Assembly: GCA_036346225.1 (NCBI GenBank)
Contig: JARFIW010001082.1
Span: 1,488,001-1,552,000, forward strand
Origin: Platerodrilus igneus
Taxonomy: Eukaryota > Arthropoda > Insecta > Coleoptera > Lycidae
Direction of reading: 5' to 3'
DNA length: 64,000 nt
A program made the position numbers and the translations under genes. This document shows, in pieces, positions 1 to 12,200 of the stretch. The first letter of the stretch is position 1. The number at the start of each line of letters is the position of its first letter. The notes below the pieces were generated by a model. It did no database searches. It was given only the letters and a program-made list of their open reading frames with translations, and was not told the DNA's origin.

Positions 1-1971
1 GGTCGTTTCAGTAAAAATCAGAGATTTAAATCATGTACAAGACGCTTTATATCAAAAGAAACAGTATTAAAAAGCTCTGCGTGTAATTTAATTATTCCTA
101 AGAAAGAAACAAATGGAAATTACGGGCAAGATTTATATTAATTAACCCTATTTTAAGTAACCGGTATTAAACAAAGTGTACACATAATAATTAACATTTA
201 ATTTGTATTCGGTAAAAATGAAAGGATAGAAGTCAATTTTAGTTGGAGTTAATTAAACCATTATTAATAATAAGCATAAAAGGCTGTGAAAATCCAAGAT
301 TATAATACTAGAAAATAAAGCTCTGAGAATTAATATTATGTTTGAACACCTGCGTAGTTTAAATGTCATGTACGGTGAAAATTTTGTAGATAATTAATGG
401 TTATAGAGAATCTTCAAGAAACCGTCGCATAATAGTTACGAGAAATGCGAAAGGTGCGATACGGGGTTATTTAACCCAGATAGTCCACATGGACTGAAAT
501 AATCGATAATAAAGAATATCAATTTGCACTAATAAGAACAGGGTAGATAGAGACAGATAATATGCGCAAGACCGAGACACATATAGTAAAAAGGCGTGAG
601 TAGAGCAACGTCATGGGGTTGCGATTGGTTGAAAATAAAAGGCAAAATTAAGAGGTAGAAATAACATTTCTGTATAAAATTTAATTAGGTATTCTCAGAC
701 GTGGCGTGCCGTGTGGAAATTTTCTGAGATTTAACTGAGGCGAGTACAAAATTCGTAAAAACCGACGCACAGGCTAAGGAATGGGAACATAGCAGACGAA
801 ATTCTTTAGAATTGGCCGTTTTGGGGAACAGACCGACAGACAGGCTAGCCGCTATATATACGGAGGTGAATATGAAGAAGCTCTCTTAGATCTTCGACTT
901 GATTGAACGCGTTATACAGTGCTTTTTAGTTTTCCGGTTTTAATATTAAATAACTTAAACAGTTTGCTCGAATATTATGTGATTTAAAACAGCTTGTTCT
1001 TTACGTGCTACAATGAATGTACGTTAGTGCACTTAGAAAAGAAGATACAAGGTAATAAAGTTTAGTATCACTGTACCAATTGGTAAAATTTACTATGACA
1101 AATAAATACACAAAAGTAGGCAGTTTTGGCGTATCTTGGTGAAAGAAGTATGAATTTCTTTGTTATTTTTCGGGGGTATTAATACTTAAATGGTGCATAA
1201 ACGTGTCTGGATCCACGAAACAAGGGTCAGATATACACAGATGAGTTCCGGAAAAGCCCTGAGACAAATTTAAATAAATGGTGATGGAGAAAATTTTAAA
1301 AGTGTTGAGAATCAGAAGCTGTAAATATAATCCGGTTGGAATGGTGTGATTAACAAAAGGGACGATGTACATTGAAGCTACGAGTGCAGTAACCTTCAGG
1401 TAATTTATACTATTTTGTTTGAACTTTGATATTTTTGTGTGTGTTGAATAACTTTATAATTGATTTACTTTAAATGGACATTAGTGAAATTGTACTAACC
1501 ATAAAATTTTAATTTTAAGGTGAAATTTGCTTGTTTAAGTAGAAAGGGGTATTTAGTATTGATGTTCTGAATTATGATGAAAATTTGGGTATGTCTTTGA
1601 GCTCAATTAGACGAACCTGGTTAATTAACGTAAAGGGGTGGTAGATGCTCCCTTTGTACTCAGACTCAGGTCTGCATATATTGTTATATTAATTAGTAGG
1701 CATCCTACAAGGACTTTAATTCTGGATGCACATTAAAATGATAATAAAATTAATCTTGAAATTCTTTTTAAAACTGAAAGTTATGCTGAGTTTTAATTTT
1801 GAAATTTTAATGTATTGTGAATATTGATGTAAATAGAGGTAACGTTGATGTTTGTGATAGGAATGTGTTTGTTTTTTTTTTATAATTGAGGATGAAACTT
1901 ATCTAGGGGAGCAGCCGAGGCGATTAACAGAAGAAAGTCGACGGACCAGTTAATTTAGGAGGTTTCACAGC
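1..1971 (+). repeat. 2.1-kb TA-bounded repeat, copy A (left end cut by window)
   Basis: Near-identical sequence recurs at 31411-33525 and 45756-47873 in the same orientation. The alignment starts with the block around position 36 (matches 31565 and 45910) and runs to the end, where GGTTTCACAGCA meets a (TA)n tract. About 120 bp of the left end lies outside the window. Landmarks shared by all copies: two adjacent short hairpins at 464-477 (GGGTTATTTAACCC) and 482-495 (AGTCCACATGGACT), a TATATATA motif at 853-860, a minus-strand 69-codon frame at 1163-1372, and a splice-donor-like CAG|GTAA near 1396. No transposase, reverse transcriptase or integrase was seen in any frame. It could be a non-autonomous element, a solo LTR of an unknown family, or a segment spread by recombination between TA microsatellites. 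Confidence 0.85.
1163..1372 (-). CDS. 69-codon frame conserved in 2.1-kb repeat (copy A)
   Basis: The frame starts MYIVPFVNHTIPTGLY and ends INTPEK. The same length frame with the same start and stop occurs in the other two copies (32679-32888 and 47007-47216), with amino-acid substitutions but no indel, although the repeats differ by small indels elsewhere. The protein is hydrophobic in its middle third and matches nothing I recognise. It may be a real small protein, or the reverse strand may carry a constrained plus-strand signal such as an exon ending at the CAG|GTAA just downstream. No function is claimed. Confidence 0.25.
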   Translation of the reverse strand: MYIVPFVNHTIPTGLYLQLLILNTFKIFSITIYLNLSQGFSGTHLCISDPCFVDPDTFMHHLSINTPEK

Positions 1972-2158
<187 letters not shown>

Positions 2159-2159
2159 T

Positions 2160-4592
2160 TGTGAAGTTACACTGGAATGTGCCTGGAATCATGCCCTCGG
2201 CTGCTTCTAATAATGCTTCCTTGGCTGCTCCTAATAATAACTCTTACCTAATTTCCCAAATTAATATGGACACCTACCTGATACATCAAAAACCTCCTTT
2301 CAAGATCCTCATGCTGAAACCTAAATAGACATTCACACCAATCACACACTCAAAAATAACTCGATTTACCAAATATATCACACTCTGGATGGTAAGGTGA
2401 TCTAGATATGGTAATTATAGGGAAGGACCAATTGCTATTATGTAGCAATACCGATGGCAGTGTAGCGGTTATGTAATAAACAAAGCAACTACGACTAACT
2501 ACTTAATAAAGAATATAAATACCTTAAGCTTGTGCCGCATTGGGCAAGAAAAGTCACACACAAAGGCTAGCGGACACCAAAGAACACGCGCACTCGGTGT
2601 AGTGTCGCTTGCAGGGCTCTCGTACAACTGTCTGCTGCTACCGTCCGAGTACGACTGATTGTCACTTCACGCACTCGCACTGCGGCATAATGTTTCACTA
2701 AACTGTAGGGTACCCGCACTAATGGTATTTATTGTCACCACTATTAAATTATTCAATGATGACGTAACACACTATATTTAAATTAGATCCATAATTCATT
2801 TTAAAACACCATTCCTTTAGGTACATCCATAAAGGTCAATAATTTTATAACAATAATCATGCAAATTGATAACCTTTTAAACACAATATTTTTGTTTAAA
2901 GTAAGAGGGCGTTCCTCATACCTTACGTTGCCCTTTTGGTCTTAGCATGAGCTCATAATAAAACTCTACAGCTGTGCATATTAATTTCCTGCACTACCAA
3001 ATATCAATAAGCCCTCTATACCTCTTTACAACATTTGGTTATCTGTAAATTCCTTAATTATTTTCAAAGATCAACTTTCTTTTAAAGTCCCATAAATGTC
3101 TGTTCATAAAATATCAAATAATAATAAAATACATCAAACTCAAATCCAAATAATCACAAACACCATAAAAATATTCACCATTCAATGTTCTATTCTATCG
3201 CCTACCTGGTTTTTATCGTCACGTGTGCTTCACCATCTAGCTCCTTGAAGATGCTGCCGTCTAGTAGCTACTCAGTCCATCAGCTAACTCCCTGGTCCAA
3301 TTACCATATACGCCATGCATACCGCTGCTTACAATTTCCACTCCAAAAATTCCAATCTCCAAACTTAACTTTTATTATTCAAACATCGCTTTTTTGTATC
3401 ATCCAACACTTTCAAACTTTAATTTTCGTGCATTCCAATACCAACTTCACAAGCTATGTACTTACGTACCACTTTAACGTTTTAACACAACAATGCTTTA
3501 TTAGCTTCTACATAAAATTTTATTAACTCGCACTAGTTCACTTGAAAGTAACTATTATCACCAATGCTGGATGAAATCAGAACGCAAAAGAAAGAGCCTG
3601 GCCCCTCTCTGTCAGTGATTATATAAGTAAAATTCGCCCCCCCCCTGTTTTAAATTGGCACGTACACTTATATACCCGTTCGTATATTTCTCGAAAATCT
3701 TTTCTAACCGCTTGTTGTTTCAGCGAAAAACCCCTAACGAACCTTAGATTCTTGTAAATTTTATAACGAACATAACAATGCTCGGTAAATCGCTTCAAAC
3801 TGTCACTCACTCCGTTGTTCGAATTTAGCCTTTACATCTTTATTTGTCAACGCCTCCAACTTGAACAAACATCTCTCATCTCCCTTGTACCTATAGCTTT
3901 ATCTCACACATACGCTTCCACCAACTGGATCACTGCCCTCTTGTACAATTCACACCAATCACCTTGCTTGGCTCCATTCTCCCACTTTTTAACAGACTCG
4001 TGTTTGCTTTTAAATATCCTTGAAATTATCAATTTCATTTAGGTCTTCCAACTATACTGCCTCCTGAATTAAGTATACGCATCTCCCTTGCACTCAATGC
4101 ACTTTTATTCTGTCTTGGTCTTTTTGTTAGCTCTTTACTATACCACGTCCAAGATTTAAATCAATATTTTACCTACAAAACCGCATCTACCTTAATCCCA
4201 ACGGTTGTTCTTTTCCAATAACCCATTCAAGTTTGTTTGTTGCCAAGCTTGCCGAGAAATATTATCTCCCCTCGTTGTTTTGTTTAAACGTGTCGGATTT
4301 TACGTTTGCAAACAGAAATGTTATTTTGACACCTGTTCCACGCTTCTAGCTTTTTTTACTACAAATTTAAATACATTAGAAAGATTTTACCCCAATTATT
4401 ATTTATTCTGCCCTATGTTTATATAAATATTATGTTACATTATCCTTGGCTGGCTAAATTACATTGATCCAACATTACTATATGCTACTTATGCTAAAAA
4501 AATAATTTGTTAAAAATATTCCAACTCCTTAATTAAATAAATTTGTCTTCCCTTATTCAAAAGCTCTTAACCTATAAGTTCACTTGTGCCCT

Positions 4593-4593
<1 letters not shown>
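2160..4593. other. No recognised gene
   Basis: A 2.4-kb stretch between two TA microsatellites. Positions 2520-2720 are richer in GC than the surroundings. Several short open frames occur on both strands but none was recognised, except a coding-like minus-strand fragment at 3847-4020 listed separately. A poly-C run lies at 3638-3646. Confidence 0.6.
3847..4020 (-). pseudogene. Unrecognised coding-like fragment
   Basis: Read on the minus strand, this stretch gives a charged, non-repetitive peptide rich in Trp, Cys, Lys and Glu (for example KKWENGAKQGDWCELYKRAV), broken by one internal stop before further plausible residues (DKAIGTREMRDVCSSW). The composition differs from the Phe/Ile/Asn-rich random frames of the neighbourhood, which suggests decayed coding DNA, perhaps from a transposable element. 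I do not recognise the family. Confidence 0.3.
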
Positions 4594-4639
<46 letters not shown>

Positions 4640-4690
4640 CAATGACCCCTTAGTTACACGATAATATATATATATATATATATATATATT
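4594..4690. repeat. Two (TA)n microsatellites
   Basis: TA runs at 4594-4637 and 4662-4690 flank a 24-bp non-repetitive spacer that contains CAATGACCCCTTAG. Confidence 0.95.
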
Positions 4691-5389
4691 CATACGAGGC
4701 TGGTTAAGCGCTGCCTCACCATGAAATTTAAAGATCTCTTTCCAATCAAAGAAAAATTCTGTTACAAGGTGTACGCAACTTTGCCCTAAGTAATTACAAT
4801 TTTAACCAAATATATCTTAATTCGATTATTAATCAATACTACACCGGGCGATTTTTTTAACTCCAAACTTTCAAATATCTCGAATAATAGGCACCCTATG
4901 AAAAATTGTCCATAATCAAAATTTAATCAATCCACTTGGAAAATACAGCAGTACTAACATTACTCTTCTTTCCGCATCCTTGTAAGTAGAGCAGTCAGCA
5001 ACTTTAAAATTTTAAATGGGAATTCCTTTTTTATTACAGATTTGGATTCTCCACCTAAAAATACGTAAGAATTGTCTAAAATATTTATTCATCAACAAGG
5101 TGGGTTCCGCAATGTGACAGCGTAAATAGTATTCAATTAATTTAATATTAGTTTTAAAATTTTTATCTAATATAATTATTACTACAAAAAAAATTGAAAA
5201 CAAATGCCATTTTCTCGAGAAACAAAATAGAACCCTTTGATGTTATCTCCTGCTCGTTTTTCAATCGCATGCTTCTGATTACGTTATCTTGGTATTGACA
5301 TCAATGCAGTCAAAACATTGATATAGAAATGGTACAAACTAAGTAAGATACTACGACACAAAAATTTCTGAACATGGGAAATAAATTTC
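4691..5389. other. No recognised gene
   Basis: AT-rich sequence with short unrecognised frames on both strands. Confidence 0.5.
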
Positions 5390-5810
5390 AAACTACTTAT
5401 AATGAAGTAGTTAATCTGGCTCAGAAATTGAAAATTCCAACCACTCTCAAACAAAAACAATTGAAAAGAGTTAAAAGATGTTTTGATTAAATAGTCACAG
5501 ATGATCCTATTCACAATCTGTTGCAAAATTTGATAGTAACTTCATATAGCGTTTCTGGGTATCACCATTCAACAACTATCCATGTGGTTTAGCAGCTTTA
5601 AAACAATTATTCTTATTGTTTACTGCCCACACGTATATTAATAATGACCTAGGAAGAAATAGTATAATTACTGAGGTGCTTCGAGAAAAATACTCCAATG
5701 TTATTTCTGCAAACTTTTCTAATGAAGTCATCCAACTACGAAGCGTATTTGGGAATTGTTTGACCAATTTAGCAGTATTAAAGAACCAGCTAATTTTATT
5801 TATATAAAAA
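5390..5810 (+). pseudogene. hAT transposase fragment (ZMYM1-like/DUF4371 type)
   Basis: Two stretches separated by stops and a frame change resemble the region between the RNase-H-like core and the C-terminal dimerisation domain of DUF4371-type hAT transposases. The first, near 5397-5500, reads NEVVNLAQKLKIPTT then KQLKRVKRCFD followed by a stop and TDDPI, like the family's 'KRxKRxFDE...DDPI' block. The second, 5665-5760, reads LREKYSNVISANFSNEVIQL followed by RSVFGN, like the family's conserved 'FxxExxxFRSxF' block. No terminal repeats were found. It belongs to the same broad family as the elements at 12634-16420 and 39975-42743 but is far more decayed. Confidence 0.5.
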
Positions 5811-5943
5811 ACAATTTTTAGCAGTGATTTACCTGACGTATGTTTGTTTAGCTTTCTTACTATATCCGACTATCAGAACCAGCGTCTCCGCAGAGAGATC
5901 TTTTTCCAAGTAAATGGTTATTAAAAATAGGTGCATTTCACCG

Positions 5944-6330
5944 GCACCCCCACTTTCACGTGGGGGAATGAAAACGGGTGCGTTCGTTTGTGCTACGTTT
6001 GTGCTGGTTTGTGCTGCAAATCCTATCGTTTGTGGAACTTCCGTTCTCGAGATATTCAAAAAACACGTTGGGGTGCTACTGAAACGTCCGCACCCCCACT
6101 ATTTCAAAGGGAAATATAAAGTTGCGCATTTGTTTGTGTTACGTTTGTGCTGCAAACCCCATCGTTTGTGCAACTTCTGTTCTCGAGATATTCAAAAAAA
6201 AAGTTGGGGTGCTGCTGAAACGTCCGCACCCCCACTCTTTCAGAGGGGGATATAAAGTGGTGCATTCGTTTCTGCTACGTTTGTGCTGGTTTGTGCTGCA
6301 AAACCCATCTTTTGTGCTGCTTCCCTTCAG
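5944..6330. repeat. Tandem repeat, about 140-bp unit, nearly 3 copies
   Basis: The motif GCACCCCCACT recurs at 5944, 6090 and 6226 (periods 146 and 136 bp). Each unit continues with a GGGG/CCCC-containing segment, GTGCATTYGTTTGTGCTACG, a TTTGTGCTGCAAA block and, in the first two, TTCTCGAGATATTCAAAAAA. The plus-strand frames through this region simply translate the repeat. Local GC is well above the surroundings. It resembles a small satellite island; no coding function is evident. Confidence 0.85.
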
Positions 6331-6332
6331 GT

Positions 6333-6744
6333 TTCGCGTTTAAACCCAATGTAGTACCTCCGGGTGGAGCATTGGAGACGTGGCTGCAAGTATAGCGGCC
6401 CTAATTCAAATTATAATGCTTCCCTTCAGGTCGCACCGGTAAACAGAGCTGGCGGCTGCTATCCGCCATTACGGATCCCTCCCCATTCATTTTCTTTGTG
6501 TCTTGTTGATCGGGCACACTCCTAATCAACGCTAGGGATACCATCAATCAAACCCTATTTTAAGTCTTTGTTTCAATTGTTAGATTTTTATTTAGGATGT
6601 GTTAATTTTGAAGTTAGAATAATTAGGAGCACGTTTATATTTTCGCGTTTAAACCCAATGTAGTACCTTCGGGTCGAGCATTGGGGACGTGGCCGCAAGC
6701 ATAGTGGCCCTTAATTAAATTATAAATTATAATGCTTCCCTTCT
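6333..6744. repeat. Direct repeat of about 100 bp, two copies
   Basis: The block beginning GCGTTTAAACCCAATGTAG is present at 6335-6430 and again at 6645-6744; both end with TATAATGCTTCCCTTC. The second is followed by a degenerate copy of the CGAGATATTCAAAAAA motif of the neighbouring tandem array (6745-6762), and a further TTTGTGCT cluster lies at 6848-6872, so the array seems to have been larger and was interrupted. Confidence 0.85.
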
Positions 6745-6879
6745 CGCGATATTCAAAAAACAATTTGGGGATGCTGTAGAAATGAAGTGAATGAGAGCGA
6801 GGTGTATGCTTGAAAGTTCATCAAATTTGTTGAAAGCACTTGTAATCGTTTGTGCTCCGTTTGTGCTACATGGTGCTTT

Positions 6880-7199
6880 GATTTTTTTGCTTCACCAGTC
6901 ACCCCTCTGGTTAGGGTTGTCTTTTTTTATCTAAAAATATGCAAATACAACGGAAACAACTTTTTTCCGAAACCAGCCGTGAGACTTTTTAAAAACAAAC
7001 ATTTCGTACGGAATCCGAAAATCATATTTATTTTTAACCAGCCCTCAGCTCCGTGGATCTTCGCCCCCTCCCTTCCTTCAAATTAAAAAATTTGTCATGC
7101 AAGTAGTTGAACAATATTGAATTGTTGCGTCAAATCAAAAAATAATTTTTCCCAACTTTATGCCTGTGAATTTTAGCACCATTTATTCGGTGTAGGACA
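6880..7199. other. No recognised gene
   Basis: A non-repetitive stretch with an unrecognised 78-codon plus-strand frame (6850-7086) that starts inside the repeat cluster. Confidence 0.4.
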
Positions 7200-7915
7200 A
7201 TAGGAAAATAGGGCGCGAGGACTGTAGTGCGCGAGTCGTTAGGGCGCTGCCGTTAGGGCGCGGGACAGCAGGGCGCAAGGGTGGTAAGGACGCGCACTGT
7301 TATATCGCGGAACAGTCGGGATCATAAGACTCAAAATGATTAGGTCGTGAAACTGTCAGGGTTACAGAAAAATATTAAATCAACTTACTATGGAATATTA
7401 AATGTTTTCTGAGCGGTCGCTGTAACTTTTTTTCTATGTTGTTTATTGTTCTAATTCTTCTTGTATGGTGTTCCTGTGCGTATTTATATGAAAATGTACT
7501 GGTTGAATTTTTGAAGATGCCCTTGACGGCTAAAATATTGTTCTTTTATTACTTTTAAAGAATGCTTGCTTGTGCGTGGATCAGTATTTTGGCTGCTGGG
7601 AAAGCATTTTCAAAAATTCTGCCTGTCCATTTTCATCAACACACATACAGCAACACGATACAAAAACAATTAGAACATAATAAAACGCAAAAAAAGTGTA
7701 CGATCAAATATTTTTATTTTTGGAGTTCCTTGGAATTTGGCTTACGCCTTACTGTCCTCGCGCCCTAATGTCCCGCGCTATCGGCAGCGCCCTAATATCC
7801 CGCTCCTTATTAACGGCGCCATAACGGCTCGCGCCCTACTGTCCTCACCTCCAACTGACCCGCGACCAATCGGCCGCGCCCTTACGGCCACGCCCCAATG
7901 TCCGGATCCGCCCTT
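7200..7915. mobile_element. Probable non-autonomous element with inverted GC-rich repeat clusters
   Basis: The left cluster (7208-7345, plus strand) holds several copies of a short motif built on AGGGCGCGGGACAGCAGG. The right cluster (7738-7912) holds the same motif in reverse complement, for example CCTACTGTCCTCGCGCC-type units. The 390 bp between them is ordinary AT-rich DNA without a coding frame. Clusters of short subterminal repeats in inverted orientation are typical of hAT-like and foldback DNA transposons, where they bind transposase. Exact ends and target duplication could not be fixed. Confidence 0.55.
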
Positions 7916-7919
7916 TATG

Positions 7920-8440
7920 ACCATAAAAGAAGTTGAATAAGCAGACCTCAATTTCAAGAGCCCTCTGAACAATTTTAATCCACCCCTGTGAACAGATAAG
8001 ATAGGACAACTGTAAAAGTCAACTAATTAGGTTTTAGAAATGTTTATAATAATTATAGACATTATTTATATTGGTATACTATGTATATTTTTTACGTCTA
8101 CTTTTGAGTGTTGACAATAGACCATAAGTTCACATTGTCAAGACTCAGAGTCAGTTTAAGGGCGCTTTGAAGTGAACAAAGTTTGAAATAAAAGTTTATT
8201 TATCGGAAAAATTAAACAAATATTTTATTAGGAACAACTTAACTTGTAGACTCAAAATTTTAAAAACATTTCATTGGTAAAACTTAAATTGAAGTGCACA
8301 TTTTATTAGGACAAACTTTGATTACGATAAACTTTTTCCTTGTATCGAACAAATTACAATGTGTATAACGACATGTGACAGTTTACCGTCTTTCGTGACC
8401 TAACATTTAAGAACTTGTCCTGAAGATCATCATACAATTC
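7920..8440. other. No recognised gene
   Basis: AT-rich DNA; a short pair of related blocks containing TTTTATTAGGA occurs at 8221-8235 and 8301-8315. Confidence 0.4.
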
Positions 8441-8698
8441 TCATTTCAGGCACTTCTTTCGCCAGCAATACGCGGTGTAATACCCAATCAATAGAGGATC
8501 TCCTCCTGCAACAGGACTGAATGCAAGAACTCCTCTTAACGTGTAATTTTTTTCGCCAATTACAATGTGACGGGGAATCACATTTAAACCTACATTAAAC
8601 AAAGGACAGTTATGAGAATCTGTCGTTTCTTCTTATAAAGAAATGTTTATTGGGATGGAAATAGAAAGTTGTCCAGATGTTTCACTGTGACCATCTAC
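8441..8698 (-). pseudogene. Peptidase-like C-terminal fragment, tentative
   Basis: A minus-strand frame with one internal stop gives about 85 residues ending at the TGA at 8441. Its last third reads KNYTLRGVLAFSP and then IGYYTAYCWRKKC. This resembles the 'L.GV..F....GHYTAYC.R' ending of USP/Ulp-like cysteine peptidase domains that some arthropod transposon proteins carry; here the expected His of GHY is Tyr (GYY), so the fragment would be inactive. The match is from memory of the motif only. The DDE fossil upstream on the same strand may belong to the same element. Confidence 0.3.
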
Positions 8699-8739
8699 TT
8701 GAATAACTAACGGTTATGTCATTCCACATTGCTAAAACT

Positions 8740-9285
8740 TGGTTGTCACCATAACTATCCATTCTTATTATGTTTATTGTAATGTCATTTTGCATGCGCC
8801 TAAACCATTTTTATTTGGGTTGAATTGGCAGTGATATGGAGATAAACAGAAAACTTCGTGTACATAAGTACTCAGAGACTTATCTACTTTGTAACGCTTC
8901 TCTTTCTGTGTATTTTACTAAAGTTGACAATTCTGCTTTGAACGTCTGTGAATGATTTTGAATGGTATTTGTAATCAACCATTGTATTTTATCGGTCTTA
9001 TTCCAAGATATATTATTTCAATCAACATTGAATGCTAATGTGCATTGTCCAGCGCAATTAGCGATGGTTTTTCAAAATTATTCACCAAATGTCCTTCTAC
9101 CCAGTGTAAAAACATGCTCCCATTTATTGTTCCATGATAATCGTTGTTTTGAGGTTTGGAAGCAACACCTTGTACAAACCTTGATTCTGAACCTGCATGC
9201 AAAACACCAAATCGTTTCCCATTGTACGCGTGTTAAGATTTTGTTGGATTTTCTTTCGAAAACTACCATATTACATTCATGAAGA
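8740..9285 (-). pseudogene. DDE transposase fossil (IS630/Tc1-like superfamily)
   Basis: The minus strand encodes a decayed RNase-H-like catalytic core. Its first block reads GKRFGVLHAGSESRFVQG (9160-9225), like the 'GKR..I.HAG...GFV' block of this group. Then come NNDYHGTINGSMFLHW, like the 'GDYH..MN...F..W' region, and SLIALDNAH, which carries the second catalytic Asp in the usual 'DNA.YH' context (a stop sits where Tyr is expected). Further down are KTDKIQWLITNTI and QTFKAEL. A 'PPYHCQFNP' block follows in another frame near 8850; there the usual Glu context is lost. Frameshifts and stops make it non-functional. Confidence 0.6.
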
Positions 9286-9299
9286 TCACATGTTATTTA

Positions 9300-12200
9300 T
9301 TATCAAAATCAATGTTTTCTTATATTTGTTATGGGTAAACTGAGCGTTTTGTTAATAAATTTTGATATGCCCTGAAAGGGTGGGGTCCCCATAACAATAC
9401 AAGCGTGCTTCTGCTAAGTATAGTGGTCCGGGCATGGGATACCTATGGAAAGATTATAAAATCGAATAGAAAAATTTGAAATAAGAATAATGAATTGACT
9501 GAAACTGTGTGTCTCAGCAATTCCTTGGATATTATTCCCTACACGGAAGACGGTTATTCCACAAAGGTCTCTTTTACTTTTGGTTTCCTATATTCGATCA
9601 CAATATACGTTACCTTTTTCTAAAATATATTAAAACGCGTATTGAATTTTTGATAAAATTACATAAAATGTCTTCCAAATACGGGTAACTGGGGTAACTT
9701 TATATCTGTCACAAATTAGTCTGTTTACCCAGTTCCTCGATAAATTCAAATAAAATTCAACCTATATTCAATCCCCATTGACCTTAAATAATTTCGATAT
9801 AAATACAAATATTCCTAACACAAAACCTAATTTCTTAACTCAACTTGGCCAGGTACTACTAACGCAAGTCCCAAAAACAAGATTAAACTAAATCCATCAA
9901 TAATGCTATCGCTCCAAATTTTCGCTGTTTCCCATATTAAATTATATAACATTCTAAATCCCAATTTCTGAAAGTGTCTTTATTAACCAACATAGAAAAC
10001 TGTTAAATACTAGCTTTTTCGTTATATCACTTTATTGCCCACTTCAAAATAGTGTAGAATCAATGCATACATATTTCATAATACTTTAAAATTATAACAT
10101 TATGCTTAAATTTAACCAACTTTCGTTCCGTCGCTCGATCATTGTTCAACCAAATAATTACCTTTGTGGTTGATTAATTTGTTAATTTATATACCAACCC
10201 GTTTACATTCAAAATGCACATTAATATAAAAAAATATGAGCATAAGAGTTTATACTTTCTCATGGTTTCATTCACCTGTTATAAAAGAATGTCCAAGCGA
10301 AATCAACTTTTCAATTTTTTGTCCTTCAAACAACAATTATGGGTGGTCGTCCAAATAACACAACTTGCTTATCTTAACACAGTCTACTTACTTCAGCTGT
10401 ATACGCAGGTAGCCCTTCATCGCGGCACTTACACGAATGTACAAAATCCCACGTATGGTCAAACTCCTTGCCAAATTTGCAAGTTGACATACCAATTGAT
10501 GTATAACCTATCTTTTAAATATAGATTTCTCTTTGTCACAAGCCTTAATGCGTTTAAGGTCGTTTAGCAATTGTTAATTGATTATGACATGACTTCAAAC
10601 AAACATGTTTGGAGCAGGCGAAAACGGAAGTCTGATAATGTAATCGAAATAGCTGGCTCTCAAAGTTTTGTTCTAATTCATTTAACTTAAATTTTTTAAT
10701 TTTCTTATATTTAAGATGCACGTTTATAAATTCACTGTTATTTATTTCATAATTCTAAAACTTTCTTAAAATAACACAATCTCTTGTGGTTTAAATTAAT
10801 TTATTAACCTAAGTTCCTTTCCAATATGTATTTAACAGAAACAAAACAATGCTTTGGAGGTTTATAAGTTTATTATTTTAATAGAACTAACAATTTATTG
10901 AAATGCCATTTTATCGAGTACTATTGTACACGAAATCAGAATTATACAGGATGCATGAACATTAATTTTTGCAGCTGGTTTCTATTTAACGTAACACCAA
11001 CGCGTTATACATGCCCTCGGAAATTTAATTCTAATATTAATAGTGCTTAATTATTCCACTAAAGCTCTGCGATTTTCTTCCGTCTGATTTTAAAACCAAT
11101 ATAAAGTAAAATTCGTTTCAAACTGGAATTACTTAAAATTATTTCTTTTTCCAGAAGTTCCGTATTTAAAGAATGCAAGTTCGTATGTTTTTCTATAAAG
11201 AAAATAATTCATCATCGTTTCCTACATCACTATGACACTTACTTTTCGCGTACATCGTGTATATAATTTCATAATGCTCATTTTAATAAATTCAGGGATG
11301 TCGATAACTTCGATCTTCTTACGAGGTCCTTTTTACCATGACTAGTTTTAACTGAGTTTGCATGGCTTTGACCTCTAATCCCTTCTTAAGTACGAACACC
11401 TGATTTTTAAAGAAGCGACTACTCGCTGAACACAAAGTTAAGAAATTTAATTTATAGGTAAGACATAAAGTTCCTAGTTCTTTTACTGATTGTATTGAAA
11501 TTAAAGGACCATCATTTTGCTTCTCACTTTCAAAGTAATCTAATCAATTCAATACCAACTGCTGGGTTTGCGTCCCTAGGGTTGTTCCTTAAGGTGGCAT
11601 TCTAAAATTTAGTTTTAACTGATTTTCAACAAACCAACAATAAATATAAGGAATTGAAATAATTACGAATAAAAATGCACGAAATGTTGACAGATGTAAA
11701 CAAAAAAACTGACAAAGGTGAGGTTACTTGTTCGAAGTGGAAAACTAGTCAAATAATATTCTGATCTAATTTGCGGATCAAGATCCGACATAAAGTACAG
11801 TACATTATAAAAACGTTTTGTCATTGATTCTCTGTCTTTAATTTGCTCACTACAACACCAGAATACCTTTAAATACTTGTGCGATTCTAGAATCTAGGAT
11901 TAATCACGTGACTGTCTTCTTTTCTGGTCCCAACTAAAATATTTTATTGTTCCTCTTTAGCCAAATTCTAAAATTAACTTTAAACACTTGAAAAAATCTA
12001 AAACAGGTACAAAGCAAAGTTTATAGTTTAAGCAATAGAATTGTGTAGAACCAAAAATTCTTTGAAAAACCTGCATTTCTGCGTGACTAACTCTGATTTC
12101 TACGGCAGAATTTGGATTTCCTGTTTTTAAATTTGGTTTAATATTAAACGTGAAACTTTTAACGAATGAGTTGTGTTTATGCCGTATGAGCTTTGTATAA

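Noticed and set aside
5914..6343. Overlapping Cys-rich plus-strand frames with repeated motifs
   Set aside because: They translate the 140-bp tandem repeat in several frames; similarity between them reflects DNA repetition.
7737..7972. Frames of 67 (+) and 64 (-) codons with Arg/Pro/Ala-rich sequence
   Set aside because: They arise from the GC-rich short repeats of the right cluster at 7738-7912.
10214..10567. Plus-strand 117-codon frame considered as a gene
   Set aside because: No recognisable motif, AT-driven composition and no splice or repeat context; frames of this length are expected by chance in 64 kb of six frames.
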